Program-made: the position numbers and the translations under genes
The notes under the pieces: generated by a model
What the model saw: only the letters and a program-made list of their open reading frames with translations
The model's database searches: none
What the model was told of the DNA's origin: nothing
Shown: one piece after another, positions 52,576 through 61,298 of the stretch
How positions within the stretch are numbered: position 1 is the stretch's first letter
How the letters are laid out: the number at the start of each line of letters is the position of its first letter
DNA from: Shinella zoogloeoides
GTDB taxonomy: Bacteria; Pseudomonadota; Alphaproteobacteria; Rhizobiales; Rhizobiaceae
DNA length: 64,000 nt
Assembly: GCF_020883495.1 (NCBI RefSeq)
Contig: NZ_CP086610.1
Location: forward strand, 3,427,001 to 3,491,000
Reading direction: 5' to 3'

Positions 52576-53010
52576 ATGGCCCGTATCGACCAGACCGAGG
52601 ATTGGCAGACACGCCACGCCCCGACCATCAGCACCTTCGAATCCCTGGCGCTGGAGGCCTATGGCCACCTGCCGGAGGAATTCCGCGCGCTGACGGGCAA
52701 CCTCATCATCGAGATCGCAGAATTCCCGACCGACGACGTCTTCGAGGACATGGCGCTGGAAACGCCCTTCGACCTGCTCGGTCTCTTCGAGGGCCGCGGT
52801 ATCAGCGAGCGCTTCACCGTCGAGACCGGCGAGATGCCGAACCGCATCACCCTCTATCGCCGCCCGATCCTCGACTACTGGGCCGAGAACGAGGAAACCC
52901 TCGGCGACATCATCACCCACGTCCTCATCCACGAGATCGGCCACCATTTCGGCCTGTCGGACGACGACATGGAGCGCATCGAGGCGAGCGCGGAGATCGC
53001 GGCGGGCTGA
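52576..53010 (+). CDS. Zincin-like metallopeptidase family protein (DUF1025)
   Basis: The 144-residue protein starts MARIDQTEDWQTRHAPTIS. It contains the zinc motif HEIGHHFGLSDDD (HExxH with a downstream Asp) that defines this small family of zincin-like proteins. It is probably cytoplasmic. GGAG precedes the ATG by six bases. Substrate unknown. Confidence 0.9.
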   Translation: MARIDQTEDWQTRHAPTISTFESLALEAYGHLPEEFRALTGNLIIEIAEFPTDDVFEDMALETPFDLLGLFEGRGISERFTVETGEMPNRITLYRRPILDYWAENEETLGDIITHVLIHEIGHHFGLSDDDMERIEASAEIAAG

Positions 53011-53030
53011 CCCGCCGCGTCCTGTCGGCC

Positions 53031-53237
53031 TTACTGCTCCGACAGCTTGATATCCGGCGTGTATTCCTTGCCCGGAACGTCCTTCACCACCGCCTGGCCG
53101 CACTGCATGATCTTCGCCTCGGCATTGTAGGCATAGGTCGGCGAGCCGTGCAGTTCCCAGCCCTTGTTCAGCGCCAGCGTCACCTTATGGCAGAAGGAGG
53201 CGTCGTCGGGGGCGGTGAGGAAGCGATAGACTTTCAT
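53031..53237 (-). CDS. DUF1737 domain protein
   Basis: This 68-residue protein starts MKVYRFLTAPDDASFCHKVT and contains NKGWELHGSPTYAYN, the pattern of DUF1737. It has no known activity. The ATG overlaps the stop of the CoA ester lyase gene by four bases, so the two form an operon. Confidence 0.88.
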   Translation of the reverse strand: MKVYRFLTAPDDASFCHKVTLALNKGWELHGSPTYAYNAEAKIMQCGQAVVKDVPGKEYTPDIKLSEQ

Positions 53238-54145
53238 GCGTTCTTCTTTCTCTCGTTGATCAGGTCGGCCCGGGCGATGGTGCGGCGGGCCTGGTCGGCA
53301 TGGAGCTTTTCGACCATGCGGCCGGCGATGCTGACGACCGCCTTGCCGGCATTTTCGGGCGCCTCGAAGGCGGCGACGACGGCGAGCGCTTCGGCAGCCT
53401 CGGCTTCCGCCACGCCGTAAGCCTCGTTGGCCGGGGCGATCTGCGCGGGGTGGATCAGCATCTTGCCGTCGAAACCCATCTGGCGGCCCTGCCGGCACTC
53501 GGCCGCAAGCCCGTCCGCATCGCCAAAATCGTTGAAGACGGCGTCGATGACGTCCAGCCCCGAGGCCCGCGCCGCGACGACCACCTGCAGCAGCAGCGGC
53601 ACGAGGAAGGGGCGGCCCGCAATATCGGCGATGCCGGTTTCCGCGCGCAGGTCGTTGAGGCCGACGACGAGGCAATCGAGCCGACCGCCCCGGGTGCGGC
53701 CCACCTCGGCGATGGCCGAAAGGTTGAGCAGGCCCGCCGCCGTCTCGATCATCGCCCAGAGGCGCGGCCCGTCGTCGGCGCCGGCCTCGGAGAACCAGTC
53801 GGCGACGGTGAGTACGTCCTGCGGCTCGGACACCTTCGGCAGCAGCACCGCATCCGGCATGCAGGCCAGCGCCGTTTCGAGGTCGAGCACGCCGTCCGGC
53901 CCGTCGAGCGGGTTGATGCGGATGATATGCTCGCGGCCCGCCGCGCGGTCCAGCGCCCCGAAATGCGCAAGCAGCGCCTCGCGCGCCTCGGCCTTCTTCT
54001 CCGGCAGAACGGAGTCCTCCAGGTCGAAGATGATGGCGTCGCAATCGAGCGTCGCCGACTTGGCAAGCGCCCGGGCGTTGACGGCGGGAACGGTCAGCAC
54101 CGAGCGGCGCAGACGGAGCGGATGGTGGCGGGGCGTTCTGTTCAT
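53234..54145 (-). CDS. HpcH/HpaI aldolase family CoA ester lyase (citrate lyase beta-like)
   Basis: The 303-residue protein has the conserved sites of this TIM-barrel family: RRSVLTVPAVNARALAKSA, DAIIFDLEDSV, REHIIRINPLDG, VLLPKV, WAMIETAAGLL and KMLIHPAQIAPANEA. It likely cleaves malyl- or citramalyl-CoA-type esters; the exact substrate cannot be read from sequence. It is followed by the DUF1737 gene. Confidence 0.9.
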   Translation of the reverse strand: MNRTPRHHPLRLRRSVLTVPAVNARALAKSATLDCDAIIFDLEDSVLPEKKAEAREALLAHFGALDRAAGREHIIRINPLDGPDGVLDLETALACMPDAVLLPKVSEPQDVLTVADWFSEAGADDGPRLWAMIETAAGLLNLSAIAEVGRTRGGRLDCLVVGLNDLRAETGIADIAGRPFLVPLLLQVVVAARASGLDVIDAVFNDFGDADGLAAECRQGRQMGFDGKMLIHPAQIAPANEAYGVAEAEAAEALAVVAAFEAPENAGKAVVSIAGRMVEKLHADQARRTIARADLINERKKNA

Positions 54146-54253
54146 TCAGCCTTTGTGCCGCGCTTTGCCGCAGGTCGCAAGCGCTACCAAATTCGGCCTT
54201 GCAATGAACAAGATCGCCCCCCACATTGCTTGTCAGAGAAAGGGCAAATCAAA

Positions 54254-54502
54254 ATGCAGCGCATCCGCTCCATCGTCTTCACCGTCCTCAGCCTGATGAT
54301 CGCCGGCGCGACCTTCGTGTTCGCCGCCTCCGTGGGCCTCGCCATCGCCGGCATCGTCGCCGTGCTGATGCTCGGGTCCATGCTTGCCGCCAAGCTCCAG
54401 CCGGCCCCGGTGCGTGCGCGCGCCCGCGCCGACCGCAGGGCTCCGGGCCAGCGCGAGCCGCGCATCTGGAACGACGGCCGCGGCACGATCATCGACCTTT
54501 GA
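54254..54502 (+). CDS. Small membrane protein
   Basis: The 82-residue protein begins MQRIRSIVFTVLSLMIAGAT, with two adjacent hydrophobic segments (about residues 5-27 and 29-47), and an Arg-rich C-terminal tail ending RGTIIDL. It is probably an inner-membrane protein with a basic cytoplasmic tail. The family is not recognised. AAAGGGCAAATC precedes the ATG. Confidence 0.75.
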   Translation: MQRIRSIVFTVLSLMIAGATFVFAASVGLAIAGIVAVLMLGSMLAAKLQPAPVRARARADRRAPGQREPRIWNDGRGTIIDL

Positions 54503-54658
54503 GGTCGATCCTTCCCGAAGAAGGGACATCCGGGCGCATCGGCGCGCCCGGCATTTGCGTTTGCGGCCCGGCTTTTTAAGAAGATTCTCCTTCAAATCCC
54601 GGGAAAACTGCTCTAAACGCTTGCCTTAACCGACATCACCGCATTCGAGGGTTTTCGC

Positions 54659-55264
54659 ATGGACAAGTTCGTCAAGCTGACCGGCGTCGCCGCGCCGCTT
54701 CCCGTCGTCAATATCGACACGGACATGATCATTCCGAAGGATTACCTCAAGACGATCAAGCGCACCGGCCTCGGCAAGGGCCTCTTCGCCGAAGCGCGCT
54801 ACAACGAGGACGGCAGCGTCAACGAGAGCTTCGTGCTGAACAAGCCGGCCTACCAGAACGCCACGATCCTCGTCGCCGGCGACAATTTCGGCTGCGGCTC
54901 CTCCCGCGAGCATGCCCCGTGGGCGCTGCTCGACTTCGGCATCCGCTGCGTCATCTCCACCAGCTTCGCCGACATCTTCTACAACAACTGTTTCAAGAAC
55001 GGCATCCTGCCGATCGTCGTCAGCCAGGAAGACCTGGACAAGCTGATGGACGACGCCAGCCGCGGTTCCAACGCGATCCTGACAGTGGACCTGGAAGCCC
55101 AGGAAATCACCGGCCCCGATGGCGGCCGCATCGGCTTCGAGATCGACGCCTTCCGCCGCCACTGCCTGCTGAACGGTCTCGACGATATCGGCCTGACGCT
55201 GGAAAAGGCGACCTCCATCGACACGTTCGAGAAGCAGGCCGCGTCCTCGCGTCCCTGGGCGTAA
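54659..55264 (+). CDS. leuD: 3-isopropylmalate dehydratase small subunit
   Basis: This 201-residue subunit forms the swivel domain of isopropylmalate isomerase. It contains [16 protein letters not shown] and [17 protein letters not shown], as expected for LeuD. leuC is not nearby, but leuB lies 480 bases downstream with a RidA-like gene between. It works in leucine synthesis. Confidence 0.96.
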   Translation: MDKFVKLTGVAAPLPVVNIDTDMIIPKDYLKTIKRTGLGKGLFAEARYNEDGSVNESFVLNKPAYQNATILVAGDNFGCGSSREHAPWALLDFGIRCVISTSFADIFYNNCFKNGILPIVVSQEDLDKLMDDASRGSNAILTVDLEAQEITGPDGGRIGFEIDAFRRHCLLNGLDDIGLTLEKATSIDTFEKQAASSRPWA

Positions 55265-55268
55265 GGCC

Positions 55269-55649
55269 ATGCGCCGGCTGATTTCATCCGGCTCCCCATT
55301 CGAAGCGACGGCGGGCTATTCGCGCGCCGTCGTGCAGGGCGACTGGTGCTTCGTTTCCGGCACGACCGGCTACGACTACGCCACCATGACCATGCCCGAA
55401 GGCGTCGAGGCGCAGACGCGCAACTGCCTTGCCACCATCGGCAAGGCGCTCGAGGACGCCGGCTTCTCCTTCGCCGACGTGGTGCGCTGCCACTATTATG
55501 TGACCGAAGCCGCCTTCGCCGACCGTGTCTTCCCGATCCTCGGCGAGACCTTCGGCGCGATCCGCCCCGCCGCCACCATGGTGGTCTGCGATCTGATCCG
55601 GCCGGAAATGCTGATCGAGATCGAAGTCACGGCCTTGCGCCGAAACTGA
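55269..55649 (+). CDS. RidA/YjgF family protein
   Basis: The 126-residue protein has GYSRAVVQGDWCFVSGTTGYD, ALEDAGFSFADVVRCHYYV and IRPAATMVVCDLIRPEMLIE, the YjgF/RidA fold. In true RidA an Arg in the PARxxV segment attacks imines; here the sequence is PAATMV, so that Arg is absent and the imine deaminase activity is doubtful. It lies between leuD and leuB, so it may act on by-products of branched-chain amino acid synthesis. Confidence 0.88.
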   Translation: MRRLISSGSPFEATAGYSRAVVQGDWCFVSGTTGYDYATMTMPEGVEAQTRNCLATIGKALEDAGFSFADVVRCHYYVTEAAFADRVFPILGETFGAIRPAATMVVCDLIRPEMLIEIEVTALRRN

Positions 55650-55745
55650 ATCCCGCGCGCAAAATTCTTTCCTTTCGGCGATTTTCCTTGAACGGAAGTT
55701 GCGCTAAGAAGCGCGCGACCATTCCGTGACATCAAGGAAAATCCC

Positions 55746-56855
55746 ATGACAGCGCGTAACCTCCTCCTCCTGCCCGGCGACGGCATCGGCCCGGAAGCCA
55801 TGGCGGAAGTCCGCAAGATCATCGCCTACATGAACGCCGAACTCGGCGCGGGCTTCACGACCGACGAAGGCCTCGTCGGCGGCTCGGCCTATGACGCCCA
55901 TGGCGTGGCGATCTCGGAAGGCGACATGGAGAAGGCGCTGGCGGCCGACGCCGTGCTCTTCGGCGCCGTCGGCGGCCCGAAGTGGGATGCCGTTCCCTAC
56001 GAAGTACGCCCGGAAGCCGGCCTGCTGCGCCTGCGCAAGGACTTGAAGCTCTTCGCCAACCTGCGTCCGGCCATCTGCTACCCCGCGCTCGCCAATGCCT
56101 CCTCGCTGAAGCCCGAGCTGGTCGAGGGCCTCGACATCCTCATCGTGCGCGAGCTGACGGGCGGCGTCTATTTCGGCGAGCCGAAGGAAATCATCGACCT
56201 TGGCAACGGCCAGAAGCGCGGCATCGACACGCAGGTCTACGATACCTACGAGATCGAGCGCATCGCCGGCGTCGCCTTCGAGCTGGCCCGCACGCGCGGT
56301 AACCGCGTCTGCTCCATGGAGAAGCGCAACGTCATGAAGTCCGGCGTCCTGTGGAACCAGGTCGTGACGGAAACCCACAAGCGCAGCTATTCCGACGTCC
56401 AGCTTGAACACATGCTGGCCGATGCCGGCGGCATGCAGCTCGTGCGCGCCCCCAAGCAGTTCGACGTCATCGTGACGGACAACCTCTTCGGCGACATGCT
56501 CTCCGACGTCGCCGCCATGCTGACCGGCTCGCTCGGCATGCTGCCGTCCGCCTCGCTCGGCGCGCCGGATGCCAAGGGCCAGCGCAAGGCGCTCTACGAG
56601 CCGGTCCACGGCTCGGCACCGGACATTGCCGGCAAGGGCATCGCCAACCCGATCGCCATGATCGCCTCCTTCGCCATGTGCCTGCGCTACTCGTTCAACA
56701 TGGTCAAGGAAGCCGACAACCTGGAAAAGGCGATCGCCGACGTGCTCGACAGCGGCATCCGCACCGGCGACATCATGTCGGAAGGCAGCCGCAAGGTCGG
56801 CACCACGGAAATGGGCGACGCCATCCTCGCCGCCTTCAAGACGCTCTCGGCCTGA
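55746..56855 (+). CDS. leuB: 3-isopropylmalate dehydrogenase
   Basis: The 369-residue enzyme oxidises and decarboxylates 3-isopropylmalate in leucine synthesis. It has [31 protein letters not shown] and [20 protein letters not shown], then [14 protein letters not shown], which binds NAD. Length is normal. A terminator follows. Confidence 0.97.
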   Translation: MTARNLLLLPGDGIGPEAMAEVRKIIAYMNAELGAGFTTDEGLVGGSAYDAHGVAISEGDMEKALAADAVLFGAVGGPKWDAVPYEVRPEAGLLRLRKDLKLFANLRPAICYPALANASSLKPELVEGLDILIVRELTGGVYFGEPKEIIDLGNGQKRGIDTQVYDTYEIERIAGVAFELARTRGNRVCSMEKRNVMKSGVLWNQVVTETHKRSYSDVQLEHMLADAGGMQLVRAPKQFDVIVTDNLFGDMLSDVAAMLTGSLGMLPSASLGAPDAKGQRKALYEPVHGSAPDIAGKGIANPIAMIASFAMCLRYSFNMVKEADNLEKAIADVLDSGIRTGDIMSEGSRKVGTTEMGDAILAAFKTLSA

Positions 56856-56871
56856 GCCGATCCCACCCTCG

Positions 56872-56908
56872 AAAGGCTCCCGGCGCGACCGCTCCGGGAG
56901 CCTTTTTC
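56872..56908 (+). terminator. Terminator after leuB
   Basis: AAAGGCTCCCGG and CCGGGAGCC pair around a loop and end in TTTTT, 17 bases after the leuB stop. Confidence 0.92.
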
Positions 56909-56975
56909 GTTTCCCGCCCTTGAAAAGCCGCCCGCCGCCAGCACATGGAGGCAACGCCGCCGTCAAGGGAAGACC

Positions 56976-57671
56976 ATGAACCGATCGCTCGCGACCTCCT
57001 CGCTCTGGATCCTCGTCGCCACCGCCGTGCTCGTCGCGGCCCTCATCCCTTTCGATCCCATGCTCTCCGAGCGCGCCCAGGGCCTTCCCGGTGCCGTCGT
57101 GGCGTTCAGCGGGCGCATTACCGATTTCGGCACGTTTCGCTGGATGCTCTACGGCTCCGGTCTTGCCGCCATCCTCGCCTATGGGATCGCCCGGGTGAGC
57201 CGCCGCGAGACGGTGGCGGGAAAGGCGGGAGCCAGCGGACGGCTGATGCTCTATTTCTTCCTGACCATCGGTACGACGAGCGTCCTCGTCCATGTCCTCA
57301 AGCTGCTCGTCGGCCGCGCCCGCCCGGAGCTGTTTGCCGAACTCGGCGCCTACAGCCTGACGCCGTTCGCCTATGACGATCTCTATTCCAGCTTTCCCTC
57401 GGGCCATTCGGCGGCGGTCGGTGCGTTCTTCGGCGCGTTTGCCATGCTCGTGCCGCGCCTGCGACCTCTCTTCCTGCTGGGCGCGCTGACCATCGGCGTC
57501 TCGCGCGTCATTCTTGGCGCGCATTATCCGAGCGATGTCGCCGCCGGGCTGCTGCTCGGCCTGTGGACGGCCATCGCCGTCGCCTACGCCTTCGCGCGCA
57601 AGGACTGGCTTTTCCGTCTCGACGAACGTGGCTGGCCGCTGCCGAAATCGCTTCTGGCAAAACCCCAATGA
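56976..57671 (+). CDS. PAP2 superfamily phosphatase
   Basis: The 231-residue membrane protein has about six hydrophobic segments and the three phosphatase motifs: KLLVGRARPEL, SSFPSGHSAAVG and SRVILGAHYPSDV. The active-site His-Arg pairs face the periplasm. It dephosphorylates a lipid phosphate such as undecaprenyl pyrophosphate or phosphatidate; the substrate is not certain. It is convergent with the transporter gene. Confidence 0.9.
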   Translation: MNRSLATSSLWILVATAVLVAALIPFDPMLSERAQGLPGAVVAFSGRITDFGTFRWMLYGSGLAAILAYGIARVSRRETVAGKAGASGRLMLYFFLTIGTTSVLVHVLKLLVGRARPELFAELGAYSLTPFAYDDLYSSFPSGHSAAVGAFFGAFAMLVPRLRPLFLLGALTIGVSRVILGAHYPSDVAAGLLLGLWTAIAVAYAFARKDWLFRLDERGWPLPKSLLAKPQ

Positions 57672-57673
57672 AA

Positions 57674-57703
57674 AGCCGGCCCGTGTCGCCACGGGCCGGC
57701 TCG
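57674..57703 (-). terminator. Terminator for the transporter gene
   Basis: AGCCGGCCCGTG and CACGGGCCGGCT form a 12-base stem; on the minus strand it is followed by TTTTC. It lies between the convergent phosphatase and transporter genes. Confidence 0.82.
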
Positions 57704-57728
57704 CCATGAAAGATCGGAAGGGGGGTGA

Positions 57729-59618
57729 TCAATCCATGGTGTGGATGTCGCGGTCCTTCGTTTCCGGCAGGAAGAGAATGCCGATGACGAGGGTGAGGCC
57801 CGCGAAGGCGATCGGATACCAGAGGCCGAAGTAGATATCGCCCCAGGCCGTGTTCATCGCGAGAGCCGCTGCCGGCAGCAGGCCGCCGAACCAGCCGTTG
57901 CCGATATGGTAGGGCAGCGACATGCCGGTGTAGCGGATGCGGGTCGGGAACAGCTCCACCAGAAGGGCGGCGATCGGGCCGTAGACCATCGTGACATAGA
58001 TCACGAGTACGGTCAGGACGGCGATGATCTTGACCCAGTTCACGTTGGCGGGGTCGGCGACCATGGTGAAGGCACCGGCGGCCGGGATCGTGTAGACGGC
58101 CATGTCGGCGGCGCTGCCGACTTCCTCGGCCGTCAGCAGCTTGCCGGAGACGAGGTCGGCTGCCGTCACGGTCGTTTTCTCGCCGGCGCGGATGGCGGCG
58201 GCATCGAGCTTCAGTTCCGGGTTGGCGGCAACGAAGGCGTCGAGCTTGCTGTCCGGAACCTTGGCGGCACCGCGGACCAGCGGATAGCCGCTGTCGTGAA
58301 GCGCAATGTTGATGCCCTTCTTCAAAGCCGCATCGAGTGCCTTCGCCTGATCCGCCGAGGCAATGGCGTCGTAGCTCGTAATGGTCTCGTCGCCGATCTT
58401 GACCGTCGCCGCCGTGCCGGGAGCCGCCGTGGTGACGACATCGTAGGGCACGGAGCTGCGGGTCAGGAAGTCGGTCGCGATATCGCACGAGGTGGTGAAC
58501 TTCGCCGTGCCCGTCGGATTGAACTGGAACTTGCAGTCGCCCGGAGCGACCGTCACGGTCGCGCGGGATGTCTGCTGTGCCAGTGCCAGCGCCGGATTGC
58601 CGGCCCAGGTCAGCGCCTTGAACAGCGGGAAGTAGGTGAGTATGGCGAGCAGCAGGCCGGCCATGATGATCGGCTTGCGGCCGATCTTGTCCGACAGCCA
58701 GCCGAAGAAGACGAAGAAGCCGGTGCCCAGGATCAGCGAGGCGGCGACCATCAGGTTCGCAGACTGGCTGTCGACCTTCAGCACGCCCGTCAGGAAGAAC
58801 AGCGCGTAGAACTGGCCGGAATACCAGACGACGGCCTGGCCGACGACGGCGCCGAACAGCGCGAGCAGCGCGATCTTGGCGTTGCGCCACTGGCCGAAGG
58901 CTTCCGTCAGCGGGGCCTTGGAACCCTTGCCCTCTTCCTTCATTTTCGCGAAGGCGGGGGATTCATGCATCTTCATGCGGATCCAGACGGAGACGCCGAG
59001 AAGCACGACCGAGACGAGGAAGGGAATGCGCCAGCCCCATTCCGCGAAAGCTTCCTTGCCGACGATGAACTGCACCACGAGAATGACCACGAGCGACAGG
59101 AACAGGCCAAGCGTCGCCGTCGTCTGGATCCAGGAGGTGAAGTAGCCGCGCTTTCCATCCGGCGCGTGCTCGGCGACATAGGTTGCCGCACCGCCATATT
59201 CACCGCCCAGCGCAAGGCCCTGCAGCATGCGCAGCGCGATCAGGATGATGGGAGCTGCGATACCGATGGTGGCCGCACCCGGCAGCAGGCCGACGACGAA
59301 GGTCGAGAAGCCCATGATCAGGATGGTGACGAGGAAGGTGTATTTGCGGCCGACGAGGTCGCCGAGGCGGCCGAAGACCAGCGCACCGAACGGGCGCACC
59401 AGGAAGCCGGCGGCAAACGCGAGCAGCGCGAAGATATTGCGCGTCGTTTCCGGATACTGGCTGAAGAAGGTGGCGCCGATATAGATCGCCAGCGAACCGT
59501 AAAGATAGAAATCGTACCACTCGAAGACGGTGCCGAGCGATGAGGCGAAAATCACCTTCTTCTGCTCGCCCGTCATGGGCGCCGACTTGGCTTTGCCCAC
59601 GGTCGAAACATTTGCCAT
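57729..59618 (-). CDS. MFS transporter (metabolite:H+ symporter type) with large periplasmic insert
   Basis: The 629-residue transporter from ATG 59618 begins MANVSTVGKAKSAPM. It has MHS-type motifs: LGTVFEWYDFYLYGSLA in TM1, GRLGDLVGRKYTF in loop 2-3, RMLQGLALGGEYGGA, and GWLSDKIGRKPII. After TM8, at about residues 355-535, is a polar insert of some 180 residues that would be exposed in the periplasm, with Cys residues (GDCKFQF, TSCDIAT). Most relatives are about 430 residues. Substrate unknown. GGAGG precedes the ATG. Confidence 0.9.
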   Translation of the reverse strand: MANVSTVGKAKSAPMTGEQKKVIFASSLGTVFEWYDFYLYGSLAIYIGATFFSQYPETTRNIFALLAFAAGFLVRPFGALVFGRLGDLVGRKYTFLVTILIMGFSTFVVGLLPGAATIGIAAPIILIALRMLQGLALGGEYGGAATYVAEHAPDGKRGYFTSWIQTTATLGLFLSLVVILVVQFIVGKEAFAEWGWRIPFLVSVVLLGVSVWIRMKMHESPAFAKMKEEGKGSKAPLTEAFGQWRNAKIALLALFGAVVGQAVVWYSGQFYALFFLTGVLKVDSQSANLMVAASLILGTGFFVFFGWLSDKIGRKPIIMAGLLLAILTYFPLFKALTWAGNPALALAQQTSRATVTVAPGDCKFQFNPTGTAKFTTSCDIATDFLTRSSVPYDVVTTAAPGTAATVKIGDETITSYDAIASADQAKALDAALKKGINIALHDSGYPLVRGAAKVPDSKLDAFVAANPELKLDAAAIRAGEKTTVTAADLVSGKLLTAEEVGSAADMAVYTIPAAGAFTMVADPANVNWVKIIAVLTVLVIYVTMVYGPIAALLVELFPTRIRYTGMSLPYHIGNGWFGGLLPAAALAMNTAWGDIYFGLWYPIAFAGLTLVIGILFLPETKDRDIHTMD

Positions 59619-59870
59619 TCCATTGTCCTCCACGAAAACGGCGTCAGGGGGGCAACCCGTATGCGGCCCGGTGTTTCTCCCAAAAACGCCGAGCAGGGTG
59701 CGCCTTGATGGAAGGATGGCAGAAAACGCCGGGCCGCATCAGCGCTGCTTTGGGCTTATGACTTTGGATGTACGACTTAAGTCGCGGGCGGCCCCAGACG
59801 GCCGATCCGTCACGCAAGGCTTGACTCTTCGGCAGATGAGCGTATTCACGTCGCACGCAAAGGAACCGCC

Positions 59871-59990
59871 ATGTACCGCTTTGGACAGTCCATCGCCCGC
59901 ATGATCGCTCCGGCCTTCAACGCCGGACGGGTCCGCTATTGCGTATCGATTTCCAAAACAACGGCCAAAACGACGACGAAAACCGTCTGA
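59871..59990 (+). CDS. Candidate leader peptide upstream of asd
   Basis: A 39-codon frame begins ATG 59871 (MYRFGQSIARMIAPAFNA) after AAAGGA and ends with codons for SISKTTAKTTTKTV before TGA at 59988. Six of the last 14 codons are Thr and three are Lys, with one Ile: end products of the pathway that begins with asd. Two hairpins follow before asd. This is the classic arrangement of transcription attenuation: ribosome stalling at scarce Thr or Lys would change the RNA folding. The role is inference; the sequence features are direct. Confidence 0.7.
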   Translation: MYRFGQSIARMIAPAFNAGRVRYCVSISKTTAKTTTKTV

Positions 59991-60011
59991 CGTCTCTGGC
60001 CCACCGCTCTC

Positions 60012-60060
60012 TCCCCGGTATGGCCGGGGACCGAAACCCGCGTCATGGCCGGCGGGTTTC
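60012..60060 (+). promoter_or_regulatory. Two hairpins of the asd leader (candidate attenuator)
   Basis: TCCCCGG/CCGGGGA (60012-60018, 60024-60030) and GAAACCCGC/GCGGGTTTC (60033-60041, 60052-60060) lie between the Thr/Lys-rich frame and asd. The second stem ends in TTTC and could act as a weak terminator. The repeated ATGGCCGG makes an alternative pairing of the CCCCGG strand with CCGGCGGG possible, though I could not define an exclusive antiterminator. Confidence 0.55.
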
Positions 60061-60102
60061 CCCTCCTGACCCGCGGAGAGACAGAGAAAGAGAGCTTTAG
60101 TC

Positions 60103-61137
60103 ATGGGTTTCAAGATCGCAGTCGCCGGCGCGACCGGCAATGTCGGCCGCGAAATGCTGAACATCCTCGTTGAACGCGGCTTCCCGGCCGACGAAGTCGT
60201 CGCGCTGGCATCCAGCCGGTCGCAGGGCGTCGAAGTCTCCTTCGGCGACCGGACGCTGAAGGTGCAGAACCTCGAGAACTACGATTTCTCCGACACGGAC
60301 ATCTGCCTGATGTCGGCCGGCGGCACCGTCTCGCAGAAGTATTCGCCGAAGATCGGCGCGCAGGGCTGCGTCGTCATCGACAATTCCTCGGCCTGGCGCT
60401 ACGACGCCGACGTTCCGCTGATCGTTCCGGAAGTGAACCCGGATGCTATTGCCCAGTTCACCCGCAAGAACATCATCGCCAACCCGAATTGCTCGACCGC
60501 CCAGCTCGTCGTCGCGCTGAAGCCGCTGCATGACCGCGCCACCATCAAGCGCGTGGTCGTGTCGACCTACCAGTCCGTTTCCGGCGCCGGCAAGGACGGC
60601 ATGGACGAACTCTTCAACCAGACCCGCGCCGTCTTCGTCGCCGATCCGGTCGAATCGAAAAAGTTCACCAAGCGCATCGCCTTCAACGTCATCCCGCACA
60701 TCGACAGCTTCATGGAAGACGGCTACACGAAGGAAGAGTGGAAGGTTCTCGCCGAGACCAAGAAGATGCTCGACCCGAAGATCAAGGTGACCTGCACGGC
60801 CGTGCGCGTCCCGGTCTTCATCGGCCATTCCGAATCGGTCAACATCGAGTTCGAGAAGGAAATCACCGCCGACGAGGCGCGCGATATCCTGCGCGAGGCT
60901 CCGGGTTGCCAGGTCATCGACAAGCACGAGAACGGCGGCTACATCACCCCCTACGAATCGGCCGGTGAGGACGCCACCTACATCTCGCGCATCCGCGAGG
61001 ACGCAACGGTCGAGAACGGCCTCAACATGTGGGTCGTTTCCGACAACCTCCGCAAGGGCGCGGCCCTCAACGCCATCCAGATCGCGGAACTGCTCGTCGC
61101 CCGCGGCCTGATCAAGGCGAAGAAGCAGGCAGCCTGA
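60103..61137 (+). CDS. asd: Aspartate-semialdehyde dehydrogenase
   Basis: The 344-residue enzyme reduces aspartyl phosphate to aspartate semialdehyde, the branch point to lysine, diaminopimelate, threonine, methionine and isoleucine. It has IAVAGATGNVGREML for NADPH, catalytic Cys in NPNCSTAQLV, and RVPVFIGHSESVNIEFEKEI. An essential cell-wall precursor depends on it. A candidate attenuator leader precedes it, and a hairpin follows. Confidence 0.97.
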   Translation: MGFKIAVAGATGNVGREMLNILVERGFPADEVVALASSRSQGVEVSFGDRTLKVQNLENYDFSDTDICLMSAGGTVSQKYSPKIGAQGCVVIDNSSAWRYDADVPLIVPEVNPDAIAQFTRKNIIANPNCSTAQLVVALKPLHDRATIKRVVVSTYQSVSGAGKDGMDELFNQTRAVFVADPVESKKFTKRIAFNVIPHIDSFMEDGYTKEEWKVLAETKKMLDPKIKVTCTAVRVPVFIGHSESVNIEFEKEITADEARDILREAPGCQVIDKHENGGYITPYESAGEDATYISRIREDATVENGLNMWVVSDNLRKGAALNAIQIAELLVARGLIKAKKQAA

Positions 61138-61204
61138 GCGGAAATCACGGCCTTGCCGCATTTCGGTGAAAAGTGGCAACGGTCCGTTAACCGACTTTAA
61201 ATAA

Positions 61205-61246
61205 AAGTCCCGGTTGTTCCGTTCAAGAACAATCGGGACTTCGCTT
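61205..61246 (+). terminator. Hairpin after asd
   Basis: AAGTCCCGGTTGTTC pairs with GAACAATCGGGACTT apart from one mismatch, around a seven-base loop, with a short CGCTTTG tail. It lies about 70 bases after asd. Confidence 0.7.
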
Positions 61247-61298
61247 TGAGCCGGCACGGCTCACGGCTGTCGCGGTGACAGGAACAGGGGAGCATGCC

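Noticed and set aside
59739..60164. Minus-strand open frame across the asd leader
   Set aside because: It lacks a ribosome site and recognisable sequence, and overlaps the start of asd.
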